DNA from: Candidatus Nanoarchaeia archaeon
Lineage (GTDB): Archaea; Nanoarchaeota; Nanoarchaeia; SCGC-AAA011-G17; JAFCDX01
Assembly: GCA_028717785.1 (NCBI GenBank)
Contig: JAQUND010000023.1
Location: 1 to 24,311 of the forward strand
DNA length: 24,311 nt
Direction of reading: 5' to 3'
Part shown: piece after piece, positions 6,006 to 13,820 of the stretch
How the letters are laid out: the number at the start of each line of letters is the position of its first letter
How positions within the stretch are numbered: the first letter of the stretch is position 1
The notes under the pieces: generated by a model
What the model was told of the DNA's origin: nothing
The model's input: the letters and a program-made list of their open reading frames with translations, nothing else
Database searches by the model: none
Program-made: the position numbers and the translations under genes

Positions 6006-7463
6006 ATGGATAGAGATAGAATGAATAAATACATATTAATAATAATTATATTAAGTATTTTTTTATTTATTACTAGTTTTATTAAAGCAAACCCAATAAT
6101 AAATTCATATTCACCTGAAAATTTAAATTTGATTATAGATGAAACTCAGACTCAAAATTTTACTATAAATGCTTCCGATTCTGAAGGAAATCCTATTTAT
6201 TACGATTATAGTTGGTCTTTATACAATAAAGATAAAGAACAATTTGTTAGTTGCCAGTATAATGGTTGGAATTGTTGGTCTTTATATTGGAATAAGTTTT
6301 CTCCTAATGGTAGTATGGCTGGTAATTATACTTTAATTGCAAATATTTCAAATAATCAATTATCTACTTTTATTCAATGGAATATTACAGTTAATGATAT
6401 AAATGTTGCTCCAAGTGCAACACCTATTGCAGGTTATTCTGAAATATATTTAAATTCTGGTTATTATTTAATAAGGAATGGTACTTGTGGAATTTATCGT
6501 CAGATTAATGTAACTAATTTCAACCTACCATTTTTATCTAATATAAGCGATATAGAACATGATAATTTAACAATAGATTGGTATGTTGCAAAAGATAATA
6601 TAGTTTTAAAAAATGAACATACTGAAATTCATTCTTATTTAGTTTATTCTATTTACTTTAATTATACTTTTAATGAAGTTGGAAATTATATTGTAAATAT
6701 GACTGTGGATGATGATAAATATAATAAATATGTTAATGCTAGACAATCTCAACAAGTAAAAGTAAATGTTTTTGAAAATGATTCTGTTATGAATACTGCC
6801 CCAACAATGGTTAGATACGTTATTCCAAGTATTAATAAATATTGGTTAGATTCTGGTTATGGTAAATCTGGTTTTTTAATTGATCTTTATGGTAATTATT
6901 ATGTTATTAAAAATTCAAGTGGGGCTGAAGTGGATTTTATTAATATTACTAATAATATGATTAAATTTATAGTTAATGCTACAGATAGAGAACAAAATGA
7001 TTTAATTTTTAATTGGTATGTTTATAAAAATAATATTAGTGTTTATTCAGAAAAACAAGCAGTAAACTATTCAACAATTGGAACACAAAGTAATTTTGAA
7101 TATTCATTTCCTAATTTAGGTACTTATATAATAAATGTCAGTGTAAATGATAATAAAATTGTTACATGTCCATCAAATTATCCTAATAAACAATGGATAG
7201 TTAATGTTATTGAATTAAATAAAGAAAAATTTGTAAAGGGAGATTGTAATGGAGATACATATATAGGTCCACCTGATTATGCTGCATTCACACAAGTAAT
7301 GAGAGGAAGATCAACCTCATGTTATTATCCAAATAGAACTAGAAGATATGATTACTTAAATATCTTTGATTTTAATAATGATGAATATATAGGTCCACCT
7401 GATTATATTAAATTAATAGAAACAATGAAAGGTATAAGTCCCTTAGAATATTATACTATTTAA
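6006..7463 (+). CDS. Secreted, sequon-rich surface protein with Ig/PKD-like repeats and C-terminal dockerin-like domain
   Basis: A hydrophobic segment (about 8-24, IIIILSIFLFITSF) ends at IKANP and looks like a signal peptide. The true start may be the second Met (6021, MNKYILII), which gives a more usual signal length. The body has several beta-rich repeats of Ig/PKD type, marked by phrases such as NFTINASDSEGN, YTLIANISNNQ, YIVNMTVDDDK and YIINVSVNDNK. I count about 20 N-x-S/T sequons, so heavy N-glycosylation is plausible. The C-terminus (413-485) has two F-hand calcium loops, DCNGDTYIGPPD (413-424) and DFNNDEYIGPPD (455-466), in the spacing of a type I dockerin. Dockerins bind cohesins, and none is in this window. 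Role inferred: cell-surface or matrix protein held by a cohesin-like partner. Confidence 0.8.
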   Translation: MDRDRMNKYILIIIILSIFLFITSFIKANPIINSYSPENLNLIIDETQTQNFTINASDSEGNPIYYDYSWSLYNKDKEQFVSCQYNGWNCWSLYWNKFSPNGSMAGNYTLIANISNNQLSTFIQWNITVNDINVAPSATPIAGYSEIYLNSGYYLIRNGTCGIYRQINVTNFNLPFLSNISDIEHDNLTIDWYVAKDNIVLKNEHTEIHSYLVYSIYFNYTFNEVGNYIVNMTVDDDKYNKYVNARQSQQVKVNVFENDSVMNTAPTMVRYVIPSINKYWLDSGYGKSGFLIDLYGNYYVIKNSSGAEVDFINITNNMIKFIVNATDREQNDLIFNWYVYKNNISVYSEKQAVNYSTIGTQSNFEYSFPNLGTYIINVSVNDNKIVTCPSNYPNKQWIVNVIELNKEKFVKGDCNGDTYIGPPDYAAFTQVMRGRSTSCYYPNRTRRYDYLNIFDFNNDEYIGPPDYIKLIETMKGISPLEYYTI

Positions 7464-7517
7464 AACAACAAAAAGTAGCTTTTATAAATGTTTTTTAACC
7501 AAAAATTACACTTAAAA

Positions 7518-7901
7518 ATGAAAATAGAACTTTCAAAACCAAATAAAAAATTTTGGACTTTAACACAAATAGTTGGTATGGGTGCGTTCGTTAGTGGAAT
7601 ATATCAAGGATTTTGTGAATCAAAAGGAATACCAATCGATCCATCATTTAAAGATTTTATAAGATATGGACCAATTATAGCAAATGGTTTATTAGAAGTT
7701 CCAATTGGAATAGAACTTGCGAATAATCCAAGACATTTAGAACAATTATTAAAAATAATACCAGAAGAAGATAAAAAAGAAGTAAGAAAATATCTTCCAT
7801 TTATTTTGTCAAAAAATTATCCAATAATTTGTATGCTTAGTACAGTAGGATTAGAATATATTGGTTATATGGGTGGAAAATATGTTGGATCTATTACTTA
7901 A
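7518..7901 (+). CDS. Unknown 127-residue protein with hydrophobic segments
   Basis: The protein begins MKIELSKPNKKFW and has three moderately hydrophobic stretches: TQIVGMGAFVSGIYQGF, YGPIIANGLLEVPIGIEL and YPIICMLSTVGLEYIGYMG. A charged segment (EEDKKEVRKYL) lies between the second and third. A membrane-associated protein with two or three helices is likely. An ATG 30 bases upstream (7488) is in frame, but a TATA-like CTTTTATAAATG (about 7478-7489) covers it. That would put transcription start near 7515, so the ATG at 7518 with a leaderless mRNA is preferred. I do not recognise a family. Confidence 0.65.
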   Translation: MKIELSKPNKKFWTLTQIVGMGAFVSGIYQGFCESKGIPIDPSFKDFIRYGPIIANGLLEVPIGIELANNPRHLEQLLKIIPEEDKKEVRKYLPFILSKNYPIICMLSTVGLEYIGYMGGKYVGSIT

Positions 7902-7902
7902 A

Positions 7903-8358
7903 TTATAAAATCATCTTAACAACAAAAAAAACATTAATTCCCATCAAAACTAAAAATAATATAATTTCTAATAATTTACCTGTTTTTACAAAACCTGAAA
8001 TTCTAAAGCTAGAAAAAGGATGTAAAAAATTAATTCCTTCTAAAGTTAAAGCATCTATTAAAATATGAGAACTATAACCCACTAAAACAGCTAGAGCAAT
8101 TAAATTATAACCTAAATAATTGAATAAAAAATATAAAATTATAGGCGGAAATATTGTATGTAAAATTCCCCTATGATTAAAAAAATATGAAATAAATTTT
8201 ACTTTCTTTCCTAATTTTGAATCCCTATTATCTATATCTGGAACTAAAGCAACAAAGCAAACAATTAAAATAAACAAATAAACATTTGAAACACTTAAAA
8301 ATTTTAAAGCTATAAGAGAAGAAAGTAATGCAAAAGCTAAGTGAGTGTAAAACATCAT
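7903..8358 (-). CDS. Membrane-bound metal-dependent hydrolase, YdjM/DUF457 family
   Basis: The 151-residue integral membrane protein has the conserved polar motifs of the YdjM/DUF457 family at helix ends: T5-H6 near the start, VPDIDNRDSKLG (39-50), FNHRGILHT (60-68), and GYSSHILIDALTLEGI (94-109), then FRISGFVKTGKLLE. The His and Asp residues are thought to bind a metal. Four to five hydrophobic helices. The substrate is unknown. The start overlaps the RPA stop by 4 bp (ATGA), so it is translated after RPA from the same mRNA. Confident of the family, not of the reaction. Confidence 0.85.
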   Translation of the reverse strand: MMFYTHLAFALLSSLIALKFLSVSNVYLFILIVCFVALVPDIDNRDSKLGKKVKFISYFFNHRGILHTIFPPIILYFLFNYLGYNLIALAVLVGYSSHILIDALTLEGINFLHPFSSFRISGFVKTGKLLEIILFLVLMGINVFFVVKMIL

Positions 8359-9335
8359 TTTATTATATTTTCTGCAAGTTGTACTGGGTCTACATCTTGA
8401 ATGTTATTAGCCACAAATTCTAATCTATTAAACATTTCATTTCGAGTTACACGACCTTTAATTAGTAATTGTTTTCCAAGAACTTCTGATTTTAAAGCAT
8501 CAAATTTTTGCTGTGAATCTTTTATTTCTTGTAATTCTTGTTCTGTTTTTTCTACTAAATGCAATGCTTGATCTCTAAATGCTACAACTCTAATATTTGC
8601 ACTAGAATCATCAAAAAAGAAATTAATCAATGGAGCATATTTTGGAGTAACAATATTATGCTTTTCACATCTAAAATTTCCATCTATTAATTTTATTCTT
8701 TTACCACATTCAGGACAAACATCATAAAATCTTGGTTCAAATAATTGAACAACAGTTCCAAGAATTTCTACATTATCATTTTCGCTAAGTTCTGAAATCT
8801 TTTTTCTCATCAATTGTTGTTTAACTAAAACATTTCCAATAAATTCTCCTTCAGGATTAATTAATAATTGTGAATTATTTCCAGAATGTAATTCCTTAAA
8901 TCCATTATTTTCCTTGCAATAAGCACCCTTAACTTTTATTATATCTCCTTCTTTTAAGTGAACTAAACTACTAATTTGAGTTTCATCCCATAAAACTAAT
9001 CTTGTAGTTCCTGTTTCATCGCCAATCAATAATGAAGCAACTTTTGATTTTTTTCCATTTCTTGTAAATTCTCTTGTTTCATAAATATTAATCACTTTAG
9101 CAGTAATTGTAACCAATCTCATACCAGGAAGAACATCTTCAATTTTTAATGTGGTTGGAACACTGACTAATTTTACTCCTAATTCATTTGCAATAATATG
9201 CGCTGCCCCTTCTCTACTAATTAAATCAGAAAGCTCTTTTAATTTTTTATTAATTTTATTTTCTACTTCTTCCTTAGAAATACTAGAATTTGATAAGATT
9301 ATATCAATTATTTGCTCGTAACTTAAATTATACAT
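8355..9335 (-). CDS. rpa: Replication protein A (single-stranded DNA-binding protein)
   Basis: The 326-residue protein has a helical N-terminus (about 1-55), an OB-fold (about 65-160) with VTITAKVINIYETREF and SLLIGDETGTTRLVLWD, and a second OB-fold (about 180-310) into which a zinc ribbon is inserted (C207, C210, C223, H226). This is the architecture of the archaeal RPA41-like single-strand DNA-binding protein used in replication and repair. A Shine-Dalgarno CGAGGA lies 3 bases before the ATG, and the preceding pilin-like gene ends 15 bases upstream, so RPA may be expressed from the end of the pilus operon. That is an odd partnership, with no obvious functional link. Confidence 0.9.
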   Translation of the reverse strand: MYNLSYEQIIDIILSNSSISKEEVENKINKKLKELSDLISREGAAHIIANELGVKLVSVPTTLKIEDVLPGMRLVTITAKVINIYETREFTRNGKKSKVASLLIGDETGTTRLVLWDETQISSLVHLKEGDIIKVKGAYCKENNGFKELHSGNNSQLLINPEGEFIGNVLVKQQLMRKKISELSENDNVEILGTVVQLFEPRFYDVCPECGKRIKLIDGNFRCEKHNIVTPKYAPLINFFFDDSSANIRVVAFRDQALHLVEKTEQELQEIKDSQQKFDALKSEVLGKQLLIKGRVTRNEMFNRLEFVANNIQDVDPVQLAENIIK

Positions 9336-9350
9336 TTATCCTCGTTTTTT

Positions 9351-10067
9351 TTATGCAAAAATTGCAAATTTAATTTTTATTTCTTGTAAAGTACAAGGGT
9401 TTTTAATTGAAGGAACTTCAAACTTTATTAAGTTATCGCTTTTTTTTCCATCTAATTGATTTTCGACGTTGCAAGTGTCAATATTTTTAGTTTTTTCCAG
9501 ACAATTTTTATAATTTTTTACTTTTTTTATTAAATTTCCATAATCTTTTTGATTAGAATCTATTTCTTGAGTATAATTTGCAAAAAATAAATAATTGATA
9601 TTAATAAAATCTTTATTATCTTCTATATTTACTGAATCCGATTCGAAAGAAAATCCGTTATTTACTAGTTTAATATTATATTTTAATCCAAACAATTCAT
9701 TAGGCAAATAAGAATCAAAATTATTTTTGAAATTCTTAACTAAAATCTCTTCATAATTAATATTTTCTGGATTACACGTTGGTGTAAAATCCCATATTGG
9801 AAAATCATTCTGAATGCAGTTAGAATTATCGATATTATATTTTTGAGAAATATCGTTCAATGAATCGCAATAAGCTAATTTTGCTGCTTCTTGAATACCA
9901 AAATATAATTTTTCTCTATTAATTATTGTATTTATTACTTCTCCAGACTTTTCTCCTAATAATTTAGATTTATCATTAATAGTTCTTTCATAAAACATCA
10001 AACCTATTACACTTATTATAACAATGGTAAATAATGCAAGCATAGGTAAAAAAATTCCTTTTTTCAT
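9351..10067 (-). CDS. Pilin-like secreted protein, last of the pilus gene series
   Basis: The product starts MKKGIFLPMLALFTIVIISVIG: a short basic leader ending in KKG, then a hydrophobic helix (5-25) as in type IV pilin precursors. The remaining ~210 residues are polar, with about seven cysteines (CDS, NCIQ, TCNP, KNC, DTC, PCTL) that could form disulfides outside the cell. No known domain recognised. The start overlaps the stop of the preceding 156-residue pilin-like gene by 4 bp. It probably forms a minor pilin or a membrane-anchored component of the filament machine. Confidence 0.75.
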   Translation of the reverse strand: MKKGIFLPMLALFTIVIISVIGLMFYERTINDKSKLLGEKSGEVINTIINREKLYFGIQEAAKLAYCDSLNDISQKYNIDNSNCIQNDFPIWDFTPTCNPENINYEEILVKNFKNNFDSYLPNELFGLKYNIKLVNNGFSFESDSVNIEDNKDFININYLFFANYTQEIDSNQKDYGNLIKKVKNYKNCLEKTKNIDTCNVENQLDGKKSDNLIKFEVPSIKNPCTLQEIKIKFAIFA

Positions 10068-10534
10068 GTATTAACAACTCCTGCTTCTAATTTTATAACT
10101 AATTTATTTTTATTATTCAATAAAACAATATTTTCTGAATTTAGTTTTTGTCCATAAGTTGCAATATATTTATCTCTATTTTCTTCTAAAAATATATTTT
10201 TGTCAAAAGTCAATTTATAATTACTAAATAATTTTCCAAGAGTTTTATTAGTTTCTTCTCTTAATTGAGTTTCATATTTATTATCCAAATAATAAAATCT
10301 TATTAAATCGGAAATTAAATATTGTTTATTTTCTATTTCTATAGAGGTTCTTAAATAATTTAATAAAACTAAATCTAAATCTATTTTTTCTTTTGCAAGT
10401 ATACTTTCTTTTGCTGGGCCATTTAATGTTTGATATGGAATTACAATGAAATACCAAAAACCTGCTAATACTAAAATAATCAGTAAAAATGCTACTACCC
10501 CATAGATTGCTAATTCAATTCCTTTTTTGTTCAT
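10064..10534 (-). CDS. Pilin-like protein
   Basis: The 156-residue product begins MNKKGIELAIYGVVAFLLIILV: KKG, then a Glu at position 7 and a long hydrophobic helix. The rest is a charged ectodomain without cysteines, with several Lys/Glu-rich helices (about 45-55 and 85-105). The start and stop both overlap neighbours by 4 bp, so translation is coupled. The N-terminus fits recognition by an archaeal prepilin peptidase. Function beyond minor pilin not recognised. Confidence 0.75.
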   Translation of the reverse strand: MNKKGIELAIYGVVAFLLIILVLAGFWYFIVIPYQTLNGPAKESILAKEKIDLDLVLLNYLRTSIEIENKQYLISDLIRFYYLDNKYETQLREETNKTLGKLFSNYKLTFDKNIFLEENRDKYIATYGQKLNSENIVLLNNKNKLVIKLEAGVVNT

Positions 10535-11004
10535 TTATTTACCTCAAAATTTTTTGGAAAAACTAAACTAAATTCTAATAATGTTGGTTTATTGTCCATG
10601 ATAACATAATCTTTTGTTATATAGCAAGTCATTAATTCATTTTCAGTTTTAATTTTACATAATGGATAATTTAATTTATAACCATCATGATCAATATATC
10701 TATCTCTAACAGAATTATCTTCTAAATTTCTTAGAGTTAAATTTAATTTGATATTTCCAAAATTAAAACATTTATCTAAATTATTTAATTTAGTACTATC
10801 AATCATACCAAAATGATTATCATAAGACAAGCAATTATAAATATTATACATAATTAATTGTGATTCATATTTATTTACATCAATTTCTCTAGTTAAAAAT
10901 ATTGAAACTCCTGAAACAATTACTAATAAAATTAAAATTAAAATACCAATTCTTAAAACCCATAGAGGCATTTCCATTGCTAGATTAAATGATCCTTTTT
11001 TCAT
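10531..11004 (-). CDS. Pilin-like protein
   Basis: The 157-residue product begins MKKGSFNLAMEMPLWVLRIG followed by ILILILLVIVSG. KKG precedes a hydrophobic helix (about 12-32), and an ectodomain with five cysteines follows (LSYDNH, DKCFNFG, PLCKIK and MTCYITK regions). The ATG follows GAGGT (Shine-Dalgarno-like sequence precedes several neighbours). It overlaps the 129-residue gene by 4 bp. Minor pilin inferred; no domain recognised. Confidence 0.73.
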   Translation of the reverse strand: MKKGSFNLAMEMPLWVLRIGILILILLVIVSGVSIFLTREIDVNKYESQLIMYNIYNCLSYDNHFGMIDSTKLNNLDKCFNFGNIKLNLTLRNLEDNSVRDRYIDHDGYKLNYPLCKIKTENELMTCYITKDYVIMDNKPTLLEFSLVFPKNFEVNK

Positions 11005-11390
11005 TTTTCAATTATAACCTTATTATTTTGTTTTTTAAAATTAATAAATAAAGTTTCTATTTCTTTATTTTCTATATTCAAATTGCTAAAACAATAATAT
11101 TGATAAGGATTAGTTCTATCTTTAGGATAAGATTCTATGATACATGGATTGGATTTAAAATTTAAAAATAAATTTTCTTCTGCAAATGAAGCTTTAACAT
11201 TTAAATCAAAAGGAGCTGCTGAAATTGAATCAATTAAAAATGCTGAATCAATTGCAACTTGTTTCATTTTAAATGAAGTATCATCTTTTATTCTTGATAC
11301 AAATGTTAAAATAATTCCACCAACAATTATTGCTAAAACAAGATAAAATAAAATAATATACTCTTTTTCAAAATCCCCTTTTTTGTTCAT
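11001..11390 (-). CDS. Pilin-like protein
   Basis: The 129-residue product begins MNKKGDFEKEYIILFYLVLA: KKG followed by two Glu and a hydrophobic helix (11-31). The ectodomain has two cysteines (NPCII and YYCFS) that could pair. The gene follows the 347-residue lysozyme-pilin after a 41-base gap and starts the 4-bp-overlap chain of the last four pilin-like genes. The gap (11391-11431) holds only AT-rich sequence. Confidence 0.73.
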   Translation of the reverse strand: MNKKGDFEKEYIILFYLVLAIIVGGIILTFVSRIKDDTSFKMKQVAIDSAFLIDSISAAPFDLNVKASFAEENLFLNFKSNPCIIESYPKDRTNPYQYYCFSNLNIENKEIETLFINFKKQNNKVIIEK

Positions 11391-11431
11391 ATTAATTTAT
11401 ATCAAATAGAATTTATATTAGTTTTGTTTAA

Positions 11432-12475
11432 TTAAGCAATAGCAGTAGCACTAGATTGTTGTTCAGCAAGCAATTCATTATAAATATTTTCAAAATCAAT
11501 ATCAGTTAAAGTTGGTTGACCATAAGGTGATCCTGGTAAAGAAGCCCAAGTACCTTTTGTTTTATCTAACGCTCCATTTAAATCTCCTGCTGCTAAAAGT
11601 TTATCTAAACCTCTAGCTTTCAATTCATAATATACAACTAAATCCTGATTAATAGGAGTAAATTGATCACAAGGAACTTGATATTTTACACACCAATTCA
11701 TCCAAGTTTTAGAAAGAAATTGATATCTCCCTGCAGCAGTTGAACATGTATTTTTATAAGGAACACAATCATCTGGATGCTTATCTCCTGTAAAACATTC
11801 ACCACCAAATTTAATTCTATAAGGATCTGGACATTTAGAAGTTGGTTTAGCTGTTCCTTCCCCTACTGTAATTGCTCTCATAAAAGCAAGTATATATGGA
11901 TCTCCATCTTTTAATGCAAGGCTATAAACTCCGCTTGGTGTTTCTTTAGGAATACTAAAATTAAGTTCTGCCAATTTTATATCAATAGGTATTCTTGAAA
12001 ATACAACATTAGTTCCCTGTTGTTTATAATAAATAGGCACTAGCTGATTACCATCAAAACCAATATAATTATTTGAAGAATCTATAAAAGTTAGTGAATC
12101 TATATTTTTTAATTCAGTACAATATTTATTTTCTGTACAAGAGTTATCTTTAAATTCACAAACACAAATTGCTGTTTTACCAAAAATTTCTTGTGGGGGT
12201 ATTACTTTTGTGTCTCCAACTTTAGAAAATAAAACAAATGCACAATTTTCTTCTTCTAATCTAATTATATCTTGAGATTCCTGATTTAATTGAATGCCTT
12301 CAATATTTTGACTTATTCTATTTACAATATTTTTAGCTTCTTCAGTTATACATGGTTGACTAGAACCAAAAAATAATTTTGTAAATGCAACTGAAGGGTA
12401 TAATAAAGCAAAAAGAATAGCAATTCCAAAAACTAAACCTATTATAAATTCCAGTGTTGTTAATCCTTTTTTCAT
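11432..12475 (-). CDS. Pilin-like N-terminus fused to a GH104 (lambda endolysin R type) lytic transglycosylase domain
   Basis: The N-terminus MKKGLTTLEFIIGLVFGIAI is the most classical type IV pilin signal here: G|LTTLE places Glu at +5, then a hydrophobic helix. Residues about 40-190 form a Cys-containing linker or pilin-like domain. Residues about 194-336 closely match lambda R-type endolysins (GH104): LAFMRAITVGEGT with catalytic Glu206, FGGECFTGDKHP, STAAGRYQFLSKTW (245-258), FTPINQDLVV, and GTWASLPGSPYGQP (308-321). GH104 enzymes cut the MurNAc-GlcNAc bond of peptidoglycan. Six extra cysteines in the domain suggest disulfides and action outside the cell. All recognisable key residues are present, so activity is plausible. 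Archaea have no peptidoglycan, so the target is probably bacterial. Domain call strong; function inferred. Confidence 0.88.
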   Translation of the reverse strand: MKKGLTTLEFIIGLVFGIAILFALLYPSVAFTKLFFGSSQPCITEEAKNIVNRISQNIEGIQLNQESQDIIRLEEENCAFVLFSKVGDTKVIPPQEIFGKTAICVCEFKDNSCTENKYCTELKNIDSLTFIDSSNNYIGFDGNQLVPIYYKQQGTNVVFSRIPIDIKLAELNFSIPKETPSGVYSLALKDGDPYILAFMRAITVGEGTAKPTSKCPDPYRIKFGGECFTGDKHPDDCVPYKNTCSTAAGRYQFLSKTWMNWCVKYQVPCDQFTPINQDLVVYYELKARGLDKLLAAGDLNGALDKTKGTWASLPGSPYGQPTLTDIDFENIYNELLAEQQSSATAIA

Positions 12476-12476
12476 T

Positions 12477-12629
12477 TTAACCTACTAAACTAGATATAAT
12501 ATTATCAAATTTAGATAAAATTTTTGTTGCATTCCCAGTAAAGAATAAAACTAAAAGAATAAATACAAGTAAAATTAATATTGTAACAATTATTGTATTT
12601 AGAGTAAGTTCAGAACCTTTTTTGTTCAT
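12477..12629 (-). CDS. 50-residue single-helix pilin-like protein
   Basis: The short frame begins MNKKGSELTLNTIIVTILILL and continues with a hydrophobic helix to VLFFTG, then a 20-residue amphipathic tail ending SSLVG. Its first 30 residues resemble those of the 118-residue upstream protein (MNKKGAELSMNIIIITIL, FFTGG), so the two are probably paralogues. It starts one base after the upstream stop and ends one base before the lysozyme-pilin start. Small pilins of this size could form the filament core, as very short Flp/Tad-type pilins do. Confidence 0.72.
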   Translation of the reverse strand: MNKKGSELTLNTIIVTILILLVFILLVLFFTGNATKILSKFDNIISSLVG

Positions 12630-12630
12630 T

Positions 12631-12987
12631 TTATCCACAAGTTATTCCACAAGAGATTCCAAGAGTATTACAAGTTTTACCTTGTTCATCTGCAGTTATC
12701 TTTCCATCTCCATTTAGATCTACATCAAATTTACCATTACAGAAATTATCCATCATACTACTCTTGATTATATCACTATTTTGATTTTGATAATTCACAC
12801 AATAAGCATTACATTTTGTTGTTGCTTCAGATATATCTGTTAATTGACCACTGAAAATATTACTAATTTTTTTTGTTAAAGATGCCATTCCACCTGTAAA
12901 GAATACTGCCATAATAACTAATACAATAACAACTAATATAGTTATAATAATAATATTCATAGAAAGTTCTGCACCTTTTTTGTTCAT
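12631..12987 (-). CDS. Pilin-like protein with an EF-hand calcium loop
   Basis: The 118-residue product begins MNKKGAELSMNIIIITILVV, with a helix to about residue 31. The ectodomain has six cysteines (59, 63, 83, 106, 113, 117) and a canonical 12-residue EF-hand loop DLNGDGKITADE (90-101), with D90, N92, D94 and E101 in calcium-binding places. A clear Shine-Dalgarno AGGTGAT lies 3 bases before the ATG. The N-terminal part is shared with the 50-residue protein that follows. It is probably a pilin whose fold or interaction depends on calcium. Confidence 0.78.
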   Translation of the reverse strand: MNKKGAELSMNIIIITILVVIVLVIMAVFFTGGMASLTKKISNIFSGQLTDISEATTKCNAYCVNYQNQNSDIIKSSMMDNFCNGKFDVDLNGDGKITADEQGKTCNTLGISCGITCG

Positions 12988-13034
12988 TTTATCACCTAAT
13001 TTTATTTATTTTATAAACTATTTAAAGGTTTTGG

Positions 13035-13664
13035 TTAACATTGAGATAATTTATTAATATAATCTCTTCCATCTTTTGAAAGTTTATCTTCCAATACAAA
13101 ACAAATATTATTTCCTTCTTTATAAAAAGTTGGTTGTTTATTTACAAAATAATGCGCTTCTGTTTTTGAAGGTTCTTTAAATAAAATTGTTTTTGGATAA
13201 CTAGCCAAAAATAAATAAGAATAATCTGCAATATTATTTATAACTAAATTTTTATTATAAGTTATATAACAATTAATATTTTTACCTGAAAATATTTTAC
13301 TTCCTACTGATCCAATTGTAGAATCTGCATTTGATAATATATCAAAAGCCTTTGAATATTCCTCTTTTACTCTTGTTAAACTAATTCTAATATTTGAATA
13401 TTCAAGTACATATCTATCAGGAAAAGTCATTAAATCAATATTACATAAACATTCTTTTTTAGAAGAATTAAAACATTTTTCATAACTATTTGTTATTTCT
13501 GGAAATTTATTAGAAATTTCTACTGGAATACTAGATATAGTCTCTTGTTCAGGATTCATATTTAAAATAGTTTTTACAATAGGCCAACCTTTTGTTGGAA
13601 CCCATATTAAAAAAGCAATAACTAAAATAACCAATGCTAATTCAACAATTGTTTTAGTTGCCAT
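13035..13664 (-). CDS. Membrane-anchored protein of the pilus operon
   Basis: The 209-residue product begins MATKTIVELALVILVIAFLIW: a helix with Glu8 but no KKG leader, so it may be a signal-anchored protein rather than a processed pilin. The rest is an ectodomain with about six cysteines (KCFNSSKKECLCN, NCYI, ICFV, and Cys as the last residue). No known domain recognised. It starts right after the 51-residue gene's stop. Its constant place between two small pilins suggests an assembly factor or minor subunit. Confidence 0.72.
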   Translation of the reverse strand: MATKTIVELALVILVIAFLIWVPTKGWPIVKTILNMNPEQETISSIPVEISNKFPEITNSYEKCFNSSKKECLCNIDLMTFPDRYVLEYSNIRISLTRVKEEYSKAFDILSNADSTIGSVGSKIFSGKNINCYITYNKNLVINNIADYSYLFLASYPKTILFKEPSKTEAHYFVNKQPTFYKEGNNICFVLEDKLSKDGRDYINKLSQC

Positions 13665-13820
13665 TTATTTTCCAAACCTCAAAATATTTGTTAAACTTTC
13701 TATTAAAGACATTATTTTTTCTTTACCTAACCACATAATTGCTAAAAGAAGTAATAAAACTGCTAAAGCGACTAATAATTTACCTACTGTTTCCATTGGA
13801 AAATCTCCTTTTTTGTTCAT
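13665..13820 (-). CDS. 51-residue single-helix pilin-like protein
   Basis: The frame begins MNKKGDFPMETVGKLLVALA. It has Glu at +5 after KKG, as in classical type IV pilins, then a leucine-rich helix to about residue 31 and a short amphipathic tail ending LRFGK. The start overlaps the 285-residue gene by 4 bp (ATGA) and the stop abuts the next ATG. It is a candidate major (Flp-like) pilin by size. Confidence 0.74.
   Translation of the reverse strand: MNKKGDFPMETVGKLLVALAVLLLLLAIMWLGKEKIMSLIESLTNILRFGK

Noticed and set aside
7488..7517. Start of the unknown 127-residue protein at ATG 7488
   Set aside because: A TATA-like element covers that ATG and would start transcription downstream of it.
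11137..11346. Plus-strand frame of 69 codons
   Set aside because: Antisense to a pilin-like gene in a 4-bp-overlap chain; no motif or ribosome site.
11432..12475. Prophage remnant explaining the lysozyme domain
   Set aside because: No other phage genes nearby, the domain is in frame behind a prepilin signal, and it sits within a pilus gene series.
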